Assembly (NCBI GenBank): GCA_937942875.1
Contig: CALEBT010000013.1
Coordinates: forward strand, 40,850 to 104,849
Reading direction: 5' to 3'
Length of the DNA: 64,000 bases
Source: an uncultured Ignavibacterium sp.
Lineage (GTDB): Bacteria; Bacteroidota; Ignavibacteria; Ignavibacteriales; Ignavibacteriaceae
Part shown: piece by piece, positions 35,924 to 44,851 of the stretch
Numbering within the stretch: position 1 is the first letter of the stretch
How the letters are laid out: each line of letters opens with the position of its first letter
Position numbers and translations under genes: made by a program
Notes under the pieces: model-generated
The model's database searches: none
What the model saw: only the letters and a program-made list of their open reading frames with translations
What the model was told of the DNA's origin: nothing

Positions 35924-37369
35924 ATGAAAATAATTATTATTCTTTTCGCATTCTTTATTTTCCATTCCATAAGCTACTCTCAAAGCTCAGGCACCTTTGG
36001 ATTTTCAGATGCAAGAAGTGCTGCAATGGCTTACAGTTATGTCTCTAACTCTCGTGGTGTTGATGCTATAGGTACAAATCCTGCTAATTTAGCAATACCA
36101 ATGAGCAAGAAATTTTCATTAAGAACATATTTACCAATTCCGCAATTAAATTTTTATTTAAGAACACCACTGAGTATTGAAAAATATAATTACTACTTCG
36201 GAGGAGTTGATGATGGTAATGGAAAAACTTCAGGGAGGTATCTTAATGAAGATGAAAAGAATGAGTTAAAAGAAATGCTCGGTGATTCGGATTTTTTAAT
36301 GAACTTTAGTTTAAATCATTTATCAGCTTCTTATTATCACAGCGATAAAGTCGGTGCTTTTGGGTTTTCTTTTGTTGACAGAGCTGGATTTAGATTAAAA
36401 CCCTCTAAAAGTTTCACTGATTTAATTTTCAGCGGCTTGTATATGAATAAGATTTATTCACTTAGTGATTTAATTGCTAAAGCTATGATATGGAGAGAGG
36501 TTTCATTTTCTTATGGTAGGAAAGTAATTGATATTGAAAACAGTTTTGTTAAAAATCTTTTTGCTGGAATTTCCTTTAAATTTATTAGTGGATACTATTA
36601 TATAAGCACGGAGAAAAATGATTCATATTTTAATCTTGAGTCAGATTTCTTAATGAAGGGTAAATTAGATTATGCAATCAAATTTGCTTTATCACCTGAC
36701 TTTGCAAAAAATTATGGTAAAGATAGCATTGTTTGGATAGATGATTTTAATTTTTCATTTTCACCAGCCTCTGCAGGGAAAGGATTCGGAATTGATATTG
36801 GATTTTCAAGTGATATAAATGATTATCTTAATGTTGCAATTGCAATAACAGATATTGGTTCTATTAAATGGAAAAATAATCAAGCTATAATTAAAGCCAA
36901 TAGTGAGTTTACTTTTGAAGGTTATACCTCGAAAGAAAAATTGGACTCATTGAAAGATAAATTCGACAATGTAGAAAGTGATATTAATTCTCAATTTTCT
37001 TCCGGGCTTCCAACTGCTTTGAAAGTGGGAGCTTCATTTCAATTAGAGAAAGCTCCTTTTATCAAATCATTCCCGGGTAGTTTGTTAGTAGTTTTTGATT
37101 ACAATCAGGGATTTAACAATGAGATTGGAAACTCAACTATTCCAAGATTTTCATTAGGATTTGAATGGAATCATCCCAGTAAATATGTTCCAATAATTCG
37201 CACAGGATTATCAGTTGGTGGAATTGTAGGATTTACCTGGGGATTTGGTTTAGGTTTCAACGCAGGTCCGTTAGAATTTAATTTCGCCTCTTCTAATCTT
37301 GCATTTTTATTAAGTCCGAATTCATCTCGTAAAATAAACTTTGTAATGGATAGCAAATGGAGATTCTAA
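35924..37369 (+). CDS. Outer-membrane-type protein, DUF5723-like
   Basis: A 481-residue exported protein: a signal peptide (MKIIIILFAFFIFHSISYS), then TFGFSDARSAAMAYSYVSNSRG near residue 25 and NPANLAIP near residue 50, the start typical of DUF5723/PorV-like proteins, and a long run of alternating beta strands with glycine-rich turns, ending in a charged RKINFVMDSKWRF strand. It is expected to be an outer-membrane beta-barrel. The ATG follows a weak Shine-Dalgarno. Its 3' end overlaps the next gene by 13 bases. Role unknown. Confidence 0.75.
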   Translation: MKIIIILFAFFIFHSISYSQSSGTFGFSDARSAAMAYSYVSNSRGVDAIGTNPANLAIPMSKKFSLRTYLPIPQLNFYLRTPLSIEKYNYYFGGVDDGNGKTSGRYLNEDEKNELKEMLGDSDFLMNFSLNHLSASYYHSDKVGAFGFSFVDRAGFRLKPSKSFTDLIFSGLYMNKIYSLSDLIAKAMIWREVSFSYGRKVIDIENSFVKNLFAGISFKFISGYYYISTEKNDSYFNLESDFLMKGKLDYAIKFALSPDFAKNYGKDSIVWIDDFNFSFSPASAGKGFGIDIGFSSDINDYLNVAIAITDIGSIKWKNNQAIIKANSEFTFEGYTSKEKLDSLKDKFDNVESDINSQFSSGLPTALKVGASFQLEKAPFIKSFPGSLLVVFDYNQGFNNEIGNSTIPRFSLGFEWNHPSKYVPIIRTGLSVGGIVGFTWGFGLGFNAGPLEFNFASSNLAFLLSPNSSRKINFVMDSKWRF

Positions 37370-38934
37370 AAATTTTAAGAGTAATTATTTATTCTTTGAT
37401 AACAATCCTATTAAGCTTCACAGCTTGCTCAGATAAGTCTAAAAATCTTTTTGACCCGACATTTGAGAATAAAATTCATTTCAGTCTCTCTGAGAAAAAT
37501 TATCTGATGGAAGAAATAATCAAAAGGCAAGGACAAATTTTCGTTGATAGTGGAAAATATATGCTTCGTTTTACAACAGATGAAATTCGTAAGGATACAA
37601 TTTTGGAAACTTTTACTGCTGATTTTTTCCAGATGAGTATGGATACTACCTTTCAAATATTTTTTAGTGATACTATTTATGCAGATATGGTAATTAGAAG
37701 GGATTCTGTTGGAATTCAGGAAGCTGATATAGCAAAAGGATTTATAGACTTTAGGTTTGTAAATTATACAAACAAAAACGCTTTTTTCAGATTGATATTT
37801 CCAACTTTTACAAAGCAAGTTGGCAATACAATTGACACTCTCTCCGCTGGAGGTTCAATTTTACCAAACCAAACTTTAACATATCGAGTTGATTTAAAGA
37901 ATTACAAATACAGAATTTCTATAAATCAACCCGGCTATCCTGCTCCCGGATTTTGGGTTAAAAATATTATTGCAATTCAAAATGGTTTCTTGGGTGATAG
38001 TATTGGAGTTTTTTCTCAAGTTGAAGATTTAGAGTTAAATCGAATGGAAGGGAAATTTAAACCTTTTAATGTTGGGGTAAAAGAGCAAACTTTAGAGAAT
38101 GCTTTAAGTAGGGATATTAAAGAATTTATTCAAAATGTTGATTTCGATTCTGTATTGGTTACATTAAAAGGTTTTTCTTCTGTCAATTTTCCCGTTAGAC
38201 TTAAAAATTTCTCCGTCAAAGGAATATTCAATAATGGAAGTCCACCAGTTATTCTTCATTTTGGAAATAGAACAAGTATTGATACGGTAGTGCCCCGGAA
38301 TGGTTCAATTGTTTTGAATTTTGATAATAAAAATTCAACTATCGGAAACTTTCTCTCAAAAGCTCCAGACTCGATTAGAATATTTTCAGAGATGATAATA
38401 AATCCTTTTTATGAAACTGGTGAAGTAGTCTCAAACGATTCAATTTCCTTTTCAACGGTAATTAATGCGTGGTCGAGATTTACAGTTAATGATGCCGAAT
38501 GGACTGATACTTTGGAAGTTGATATAAGTTCTGATTCAAGAAATAAACTTAAGAAAGGGAAAAACGCCTTTTTCACAATTTATACAGAAAATAAAATTTC
38601 TTTTGAAAGTTTATTGACAGGATTGTTTGTTGATTCTCTCTATCAACCACTATTTTATTTAACTAAAGATTTAGCCAGACAAAATGATTCGACTTTACTG
38701 TTGTATGGAGCATTTACAGATGGCTCCGGAAATGTTATAGCACCAAGATTCCAGACAGTTACAATTCCATTAAATCAATCAGAACTTGAGAAACTAAGTA
38801 GAGCTTATCACTTGATTCAAAAATTTTCTTTGTCAACTACTGATAGAAGATTAGCTGAAATTAGTGCTAAAGATTATTTAAAGATAAGAATAACCGGACA
38901 AGCTATAATTTCATTGTTAGGAGATGATTTTTGA
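37357..38934 (+). CDS. Putative lipoprotein with beta-rich repeats (first of two paralogues)
   Basis: A 525-residue protein with a lipoprotein signal ending in a lipobox at FTAC (Cys near residue 23). The body is beta-rich with many short Asp/Ser/Thr strands. It is recognisably related to the next protein: MEGKFKPFN and RLKNFSVKGIFNN align with IKGKFKPYE and RLKNFQIIGKFNN. Its start is inside the DUF5723-like gene and its stop overlaps the next gene (TGATG). No known domain was recognised. The three genes look like one outer-membrane module. Confidence 0.7.
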   Translation: MEILKILRVIIYSLITILLSFTACSDKSKNLFDPTFENKIHFSLSEKNYLMEEIIKRQGQIFVDSGKYMLRFTTDEIRKDTILETFTADFFQMSMDTTFQIFFSDTIYADMVIRRDSVGIQEADIAKGFIDFRFVNYTNKNAFFRLIFPTFTKQVGNTIDTLSAGGSILPNQTLTYRVDLKNYKYRISINQPGYPAPGFWVKNIIAIQNGFLGDSIGVFSQVEDLELNRMEGKFKPFNVGVKEQTLENALSRDIKEFIQNVDFDSVLVTLKGFSSVNFPVRLKNFSVKGIFNNGSPPVILHFGNRTSIDTVVPRNGSIVLNFDNKNSTIGNFLSKAPDSIRIFSEMIINPFYETGEVVSNDSISFSTVINAWSRFTVNDAEWTDTLEVDISSDSRNKLKKGKNAFFTIYTENKISFESLLTGLFVDSLYQPLFYLTKDLARQNDSTLLLYGAFTDGSGNVIAPRFQTVTIPLNQSELEKLSRAYHLIQKFSLSTTDRRLAEISAKDYLKIRITGQAIISLLGDDF

Positions 38935-40523
38935 TGGAAAAGATTAAAAAATTTTATAAAACATTTGTAGTGGCAATATCATTACAAATGTTTTTAATTG
39001 GCTGTTTTGATGAAATTAAATCTCCGGTTTTGCCCACTTGGGATGTTGAATACACCATACCGGTACTCAGCAAAACAGAGATTATCAAAGATCGAATTAA
39101 AGGCTCAAAAGGAATTTTTATTGATTCTACTTCTCAAGAATTATTACTCAAATTAGATTCAACTAAAATTAACTCCCAGTCACTTGAAAACTTTTTCTCT
39201 GACAACATTTCTTTTGATGATGATTTTGTAATTAGAACAAATCGCTTAGATACACTGGAATTTGAATCTTATATCTCTGATGATTCAGTTTATATTGAAA
39301 GAATGGATTTGTACAAAGGTGAGGTTGAGTATTTAATTAAAAATCATTTGAGTAAAGATGTTGATATTTCTTTTAAGATAAACAATTTTACAAAGTCGGT
39401 TTCCGGAAGTGTAGATACTCTTAAATTTTTTGTCAGAGTTAATCCAAACTCTTCTGTAGTTAAAAAAATTAATTTGTCAGGATATAGCTTTAACAAAATA
39501 GCAACTAATCCTATTACAGGATTACCAAGTAATGGAATTTATATAACCGGTATTGCAAAGATAGAACCTAACTATGAAGGAGATTCAATTTCAGTAAATA
39601 TGAAATTGCAACACCTTGGATTTAGTTACATAAAAGGAAAATTCAAGCCTTATGAAGATGTGATTAAAACAAAGACAAGTAAACTTGATGCCAACAATGA
39701 TTTAAGGGAAATCCTTCCAAAAATTTATTTATATGGTGCAAAGCTAACTTTAAGTCCGAATATAAACTCCCAAAACCTTGAAATAAGATTGAAAAACTTT
39801 CAGATTATAGGAAAATTTAATAACAATCCTCTCCAACAAAATTATTTAAAAATAAACGGTCGAACTCTTCTGGATACTATTATCAATCTCAGTCAGAGTA
39901 AAATTGAAATAACTTTAGATGATATTGCAATTAACGAATTTATAACTCCCAATATTCCTGACTCAATTACTTACAAAGGAGATATAATTCTTAATCCAAA
40001 CTACAAATCAATTGAAGTCTTCTTCCCCGATACTATTAAATTTAACATCAGACTCCTGGCATATTCAATCTTTAAGATAGATAATGCAAACAGAACAGAT
40101 ACGTTGGATATAACATTTAGTGATGATGATAAGAAAAAACTTGACAACCTTTATGATGAAGAATTCAATTTATTCTATGACAATTACCTGCCTATTGGGT
40201 TTAAACTCAGTGGCAGATTTATAGATGAGAATAATAATACTCTTTTCTATTTTACAAGAGAGAGAGGAGATGGCAGTAGTTCTGATACAATATTTTCGAT
40301 TTTGGGTTCAAGAATAAATGCAGAAGGTTTGACCTCCTCACCTTCAAGCCAAACAAAGAGGATATTATTCACAAAAGATGAATTTAGAAAGCTTAAAAAT
40401 GCAAAAAAAGCAATATTAAATGTGGTCTTTTATTCGAGCGAAGGTAAAAAAGTTAAATTAACTGCAAATGATAAGATAAATTTCAGAGCAAGTGCTAAGC
40501 TCAAAACAAAGTTAGAATTTTAG
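38934..40523 (+). CDS. Putative lipoprotein with beta-rich repeats (second paralogue)
   Basis: A 529-residue lipoprotein: signal sequence with lipobox IGC (Cys near residue 24) followed by FDEIKSPVLPTWDVEYTIPVLS. The rest is beta-rich and parallels the preceding protein in order of segments. I choose the ATG at 38934, which overlaps the upstream stop in TGATG and has AGGAG about ten bases before, over the TTG one codon earlier. Function is not recognised; a surface-exposed or periplasmic binding role is plausible. Confidence 0.7.
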   Translation: MEKIKKFYKTFVVAISLQMFLIGCFDEIKSPVLPTWDVEYTIPVLSKTEIIKDRIKGSKGIFIDSTSQELLLKLDSTKINSQSLENFFSDNISFDDDFVIRTNRLDTLEFESYISDDSVYIERMDLYKGEVEYLIKNHLSKDVDISFKINNFTKSVSGSVDTLKFFVRVNPNSSVVKKINLSGYSFNKIATNPITGLPSNGIYITGIAKIEPNYEGDSISVNMKLQHLGFSYIKGKFKPYEDVIKTKTSKLDANNDLREILPKIYLYGAKLTLSPNINSQNLEIRLKNFQIIGKFNNNPLQQNYLKINGRTLLDTIINLSQSKIEITLDDIAINEFITPNIPDSITYKGDIILNPNYKSIEVFFPDTIKFNIRLLAYSIFKIDNANRTDTLDITFSDDDKKKLDNLYDEEFNLFYDNYLPIGFKLSGRFIDENNNTLFYFTRERGDGSSSDTIFSILGSRINAEGLTSSPSSQTKRILFTKDEFRKLKNAKKAILNVVFYSSEGKKVKLTANDKINFRASAKLKTKLEF

Positions 40524-40608
40524 TTTGCAGATAAATAAACAAAATAAAAGTGAATGTTAGGTAAATTCCCCTGTAAAACATTGCTTGGAATAATGAAAAA
40601 GAAATAAA

Positions 40609-41022
40609 TTAAATAATTGACATTATGGCAATTTTGCTCTTGCTGGTTTGATGTGAATTTAAATTTACTTTCTGAAGTCTGTTGTTTAATTCCTGACTTT
40701 CAATTTGATTTAATTCTGAAATCTGTTGTAACCAATTCTTTTCGTTTTCATTTAAACTGCCATCCGACAGAGAAATTGTTAATGCATCTTCAATGAATGA
40801 AAGTGCAATTTCTTTTGAGGAGAATTTTATTTGTTCTTCTTTGATGTACTTATTTCGTAAAAGATTTCTGACTGTTTCTTCGTAAAAATCTCTTGAGAAA
40901 CCAAGTCTGTCGGATATTTCCTTTAAAATTTCTTTTTCCTGCTTATTTAACTTGCCATCAAGTTTTGCAGTTATAAATAGCCCTTTTAAATAATTGCTTT
41001 TGTCGATTATTGGAATGTTCAT
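40609..41022 (-). CDS. TerB-like protein
   Basis: A 137-residue, all-helical acidic protein. It shows two repeats of the pattern D-G-x-L/S-x-x-E (TAKLDGKLNKQEKEIL near residue 18 and SLSDGSLNENEKNWL near residue 85), a signature of the TerB/DjlA-like metal-binding fold. It stands alone on the minus strand, convergent with the lipoprotein genes. The C-terminal tail is basic. Function in this organism is unknown; the family is linked to tellurite stress and membrane-associated chaperones. Confidence 0.7.
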   Translation of the reverse strand: MNIPIIDKSNYLKGLFITAKLDGKLNKQEKEILKEISDRLGFSRDFYEETVRNLLRNKYIKEEQIKFSSKEIALSFIEDALTISLSDGSLNENEKNWLQQISELNQIESQELNNRLQKVNLNSHQTSKSKIAIMSII

Positions 41023-41256
41023 AAATAATGCTCTGAAAGATTTTTGTAAAAATATAGTGGAAAAATTTTAAAGAATAGGAAAGAATTTTTACTTGTTAAA
41101 TTCAACTTATTTCTCGGAATGATTTTTTAGATTTTTCTCCAAAAGATTATCGGAGTCAAACCTCAGAAAGTTTAATTTTATTGTAAATATGTTTTAGTTT
41201 TGTTGCAAAGATTTAAGTTTCTTATTACAATTAAATAAATCTGTCACGGAAAAAGT

Positions 41257-43011
41257 ATGTTAAAAAAGCTTTTACTAATTACGTTGTTATTTATTCCAAT
41301 AAATGCTCAATCTGATTTTATAACCATTTTTGAAAAATCCGGCTTTATTTCTACAGCTAATTATGAAGAAACAATGAAATATTTTCAGAAGCTTGACGAA
41401 TATTCTGAATATGCAGATTTGTTTGATTTTGGAATATCTCCTCAGTTTCGGGAGATGAAATGTTTATTTGTTAGTAAAGAAAATCGCAGTTCAATTGAAT
41501 TTAACCTCTCGGCAGGAAATAAACCTACCGAAAAGCCTCTTGTTTTGATAATAAATGGAATTCATTCTGGTGAGATTGAAGGTAAAGACGCTTCGATGCT
41601 ACTCTTAAGAGAAATTTTGATAACTAAAGAAAAAGAATATTTACTGGATAGCTTAAATCTTTTAGTGATTCCTATCTTTAGTGTTGATGGTCATGAAAGG
41701 AAAAGCAAATTTAATCGGATAAATCAGAATGGCCCTGAAGAAATGGGATGGAGAACAACAGCATTGAACTTGAATCTGAACAGAGACTGGATGAAAGCTG
41801 ATGCTCAGGAGATGAAAGCAATGTTATCTCTAATCTCAACCTGGCTTCCTGATTTTATTATTGATACACATACTACTAATGGTGCAGATTATCAATATGA
41901 GGTTACTTATCAGGTTGAAAAACATCAGAATATATTACCTGAAATATCTGATTTCCTGAAATCGAAATTCGTTCCATATCTGGTTTCAAATGTCGAGAAG
42001 AAGGGATTTCCGATTTTTGATTATGTTGCACTAAGAGAATGGGATAAAGGGTTAGAATCAGGACTAATAGATTGGGTTACTCCACCAAGATTGTCAACAG
42101 GATATTTTGCACTGCAAAATCGTCCTGCTCTTTTGGTAGAGACTCATATGTTAAAACCTTTTAAAAACAGAGTATATTCGACAAAAGCAGTTTTAGAAAG
42201 CACTTTGGATTTCATTTTTATAAACTCCTCAGAATTATCTCTTATTAATCAAAAAGCTGATGAATTGGTTGTAAAGAATTATAGTACTGGTAAATATCTG
42301 CCTGTTAAATTTAAAGCGACGGATAATTATGACGAGGTCGAATTCAAGGGTTTTGAATATTTTAAGAAGTTGTCTGATATATCCGGAACCGAAAAAATTG
42401 TATATACTGATAATCCAAAGAATTATAATCTGAAATTTTATCGTTATCATCAAATAATTGATTCTGTTCGTGTGCCAAAATATTACGTAGTTCCAGTAGA
42501 ATATTATGAATTAACTAAAATAATGGAGTTGCACGGAATTGGAATAACTACTTTTCAATCTGATACTTCTGTTAAAGTAAAAAGATATAAGTTTAACAAT
42601 ATTAAATTTGCTGACAGACCTTATGAAAACCGGTTTATTCCATCTTTTGATATAGAAGAATATTATGAAACCGTAGGTTTGCCGAAGGGTACTTTTCTGA
42701 TTCCAGTAAATCAAAGAACATTAAAAATTATTGTTCATTTATTAGAACCGAAATCAGATGACTCATTTATTAAATGGGGATTTATGAATTCAATCTTTGA
42801 GCAAAAGGAATATTTTGAATCTTATGTTATGGAAAAATTGGCAGAAGAGATGTTAAATAATGATAAAAAGTTAAAAGAGGAATTTGAACTGAAGCTTAAA
42901 AATGATGAAACATTTAAGAAGAGTCCTTACCAGAGATTAAATTATTTCTATAAAAAATCTCCCTATTGGGATAAAAATTTAAACTTGTATCCAATAATGA
43001 TAATTGAATGA
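41257..43011 (+). CDS. M14-family zinc carboxypeptidase, exported
   Basis: A 584-residue M14 (carboxypeptidase A-like) peptidase with a signal peptide (MLKKLLLITLLFIPINAQS). The zinc site is H103-x2-E106 (GIHSGEIEG) with H205 (DTHTTNGAD); the substrate Arg sits in LNLNRDWMK (R176) and the catalytic Glu in LLVETHMLK (E295). A C-terminal domain of about 250 residues is shared with the cytosolic paralogue at 49921-51666. It probably trims peptides or peptidoglycan stems in the periplasm. Its stop overlaps the histidine kinase start (ATGA). Confidence 0.9.
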   Translation: MLKKLLLITLLFIPINAQSDFITIFEKSGFISTANYEETMKYFQKLDEYSEYADLFDFGISPQFREMKCLFVSKENRSSIEFNLSAGNKPTEKPLVLIINGIHSGEIEGKDASMLLLREILITKEKEYLLDSLNLLVIPIFSVDGHERKSKFNRINQNGPEEMGWRTTALNLNLNRDWMKADAQEMKAMLSLISTWLPDFIIDTHTTNGADYQYEVTYQVEKHQNILPEISDFLKSKFVPYLVSNVEKKGFPIFDYVALREWDKGLESGLIDWVTPPRLSTGYFALQNRPALLVETHMLKPFKNRVYSTKAVLESTLDFIFINSSELSLINQKADELVVKNYSTGKYLPVKFKATDNYDEVEFKGFEYFKKLSDISGTEKIVYTDNPKNYNLKFYRYHQIIDSVRVPKYYVVPVEYYELTKIMELHGIGITTFQSDTSVKVKRYKFNNIKFADRPYENRFIPSFDIEEYYETVGLPKGTFLIPVNQRTLKIIVHLLEPKSDDSFIKWGFMNSIFEQKEYFESYVMEKLAEEMLNNDKKLKEEFELKLKNDETFKKSPYQRLNYFYKKSPYWDKNLNLYPIMIIE

Positions 43012-44171
43012 GAAAAGGTAAATCTGTGATAGAAACTTACTTCGATACACCTGAACGAACAGAACAAGCTGATATATTAAGAAAGAACAGTTTCATTTCA
43101 TCTTATGAAATAATATTACAAATGCTTGAAAGTTATCCGCAGCTTGCTTTAATAATAGATTCAAACAGGCAGATTATTGCAGCGAACAAAAATGCGTTAA
43201 AATTTTTAGCCAGCTCAAATTTATTTGAAGTTCTCGGAAAAAGATTGGGTGAAGCATTAAATTGTATCCACGCTTTCGAAATGAAAGCAGGTTGTGGTAC
43301 ATCTGTTTTCTGCACTGAGTGTGGTGCAGCAAAATCAATCAAAGAAACTAAGGATAATAACATTCAGGCTATGTATGAGTGCAGAGTCACATCAAAAAGA
43401 AATAATGTTCTGCTAGCTTTGGACCTTAGAGTTATAACAACTCCACTAAATATCAGTGAAGAAAAATATTTACTTGTTTATCTTGAGAACATTGAAGCAG
43501 AGAAAAGAAAAGATACTTTAGAAAGAGTATTTTTCCACGATGTTTTGAATACTGCCGGTGCTATAAAAAACATAGTAGATATTCTTCCAGAAATTAAAGA
43601 AGAAGACGAATTGCTTACTTTTATTGATATGCTTAAAAGTTCTTCTTCTCAGCTTCTTAATGAAATTATTTTTCAAAGGATGATTATAAATGCAGAAAAA
43701 AATGAATTAAGTGTGGATTTGAAAACTCATAATGTAAATTCTATCCTTGAATCTTCTTATTCACTTTATTCAAGACATCAGAAGGCTGAAGGCAAGTATT
43801 TTGAAATTGATTATCTGGAAAACGATATTTCAATTCAAACAGATAAAACGATTCTTATAAGGTCACTCGGAAATTTAATTAAGAACGCGTTGGAAGCAAC
43901 AAGTCAGGGGAAAAAGATAAAGTTATTTGCTACCCTCAAAAATGATTTCATCTATTTTAATGTTTGGAATGAAGGTGTTATACCAGAAGAAGTTCAGCTT
44001 CAGATATTTCAAAGGTCATTCTCAACAAAAGCAAAATCAGGCAGAGGAATAGGTACTTATAGTGTTAAATTGTTTGTAGAGAATTATTTAAAGGGTAAAG
44101 TGTTCTTTACATCTTCTGATTCTGAACAGACTTGTTTTACAATCGCATTACCATTCAAGAAAGATATTTAG
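43008..44171 (+). CDS. PAS-domain sensor histidine kinase with a cysteine cluster
   Basis: A 387-residue soluble histidine kinase. The PAS domain (about 35-140) contains four cysteines, C86, C96, C102 and C105, in NCIHAF and GCGTSVFCTECG, a spacing suited to a metal or Fe-S/redox site. The phospho-acceptor is H177 in FFHDVLN. The ATPase domain has LIKNALEATSQG near residue 290 and KSGRGIGTYSVK near residue 345. There is no membrane segment and no response regulator nearby, so the partner is unknown. It overlaps the exported M14 peptidase gene by 4 bases, which suggests linked function. Confidence 0.88.
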   Translation: MRKGKSVIETYFDTPERTEQADILRKNSFISSYEIILQMLESYPQLALIIDSNRQIIAANKNALKFLASSNLFEVLGKRLGEALNCIHAFEMKAGCGTSVFCTECGAAKSIKETKDNNIQAMYECRVTSKRNNVLLALDLRVITTPLNISEEKYLLVYLENIEAEKRKDTLERVFFHDVLNTAGAIKNIVDILPEIKEEDELLTFIDMLKSSSSQLLNEIIFQRMIINAEKNELSVDLKTHNVNSILESSYSLYSRHQKAEGKYFEIDYLENDISIQTDKTILIRSLGNLIKNALEATSQGKKIKLFATLKNDFIYFNVWNEGVIPEEVQLQIFQRSFSTKAKSGRGIGTYSVKLFVENYLKGKVFFTSSDSEQTCFTIALPFKKDI

Positions 44172-44177
44172 GCTGAT

Positions 44178-44708
44178 ATGAAAAAAAGAGCAAACTCTAA
44201 GAAAAAGTTGAATACAACTCAAATCATTGCCGGCATAGTCGCAATTTTATTAATAATATTTTTTATAGTTAAAGAATTTGTTATAAAACCTAAAAGCGAA
44301 ATGATTGAATATCCATTTACTAAGGAAGGTGAACTGGTTTTTATTGATTCAACTGGCTTTCAGAAAGCAAAGATAGATATTGAAATAGCTGATGATGAGT
44401 ACCAAAGAGAGCTTGGATTAATGAATCGGAAATCTATGCAGGAAAATCAGGGAATGTTATTCATCTTTCCATATGAAAGATTACAGTCGTTTTGGATGAG
44501 AAATACTTTTATTTCTTTAGATATGATTTTCGTTGATGCAAATAAAATAATAGTAACAATTCATAAAAACACTCAGGTTTTATCTGATCAAAGTTATCCT
44601 TCCTCAAAGCCCGCAAAATATGTTGTTGAAGTTATTGCTGGTTTTACTGATAAACACAATATTCAGATAGGAGATAAAATTGAATGGATTGGGAAAGTAA
44701 AGTTATAA
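44178..44708 (+). CDS. DUF192-family protein, membrane-anchored
   Basis: A 176-residue protein with an N-terminal membrane helix (about 15-32) and a C-terminal DUF192 domain. Family landmarks are ELGLMNRKSM near residue 78, GMLFIFPYERLQSFWMRNT near residues 92-110, LDMIFVDANKI and the closing GDKIEWIG. The domain is a small beta barrel of unknown biochemical function. The gene follows the histidine kinase after 6 bases, so it is probably in the same transcript. Confidence 0.88.
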   Translation: MKKRANSKKKLNTTQIIAGIVAILLIIFFIVKEFVIKPKSEMIEYPFTKEGELVFIDSTGFQKAKIDIEIADDEYQRELGLMNRKSMQENQGMLFIFPYERLQSFWMRNTFISLDMIFVDANKIIVTIHKNTQVLSDQSYPSSKPAKYVVEVIAGFTDKHNIQIGDKIEWIGKVKL

Positions 44709-44718
44709 ATAGAAAAAT

Positions 44719-44839
44719 GAATGGATGATTGAATGAGTTGATAGTAGAATTATAAACCAATCCGGCTAAGAGTATGAGTAAGAGTAAGAGTAAGATTAAG
44801 TAAGAGTAAGACTTGAACTTGTGGCTGAGCCATCCATTC
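44719..44839. repeat. Spacer with 9-bp inverted repeat and degenerate hexamer array
   Basis: The space between the DUF192 gene and the convergent GlmU-like gene is bracketed by a perfect inverted repeat, GAATGGATG (44719-44727) and CATCCATTC (44831-44839). Between them, at 44767-44810, lies a degenerate tandem array of TAAGAG-type hexamers. It could be a degraded mobile element or a replication-slippage product; it has no coding potential. Confidence 0.6.
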
Positions 44840-44851
44840 GGAAACCTGAAC

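Noticed and set aside
41199..41221. Possible promoter TTTG and TAAGTTTC before the exported M14 gene
   Set aside because: Spacing is only 11 bases and the -7 box ends in C; not enough support.
44767..44810. CRISPR-like short repeats
   Set aside because: The units are about 6 bases with no spacers and no cas genes.
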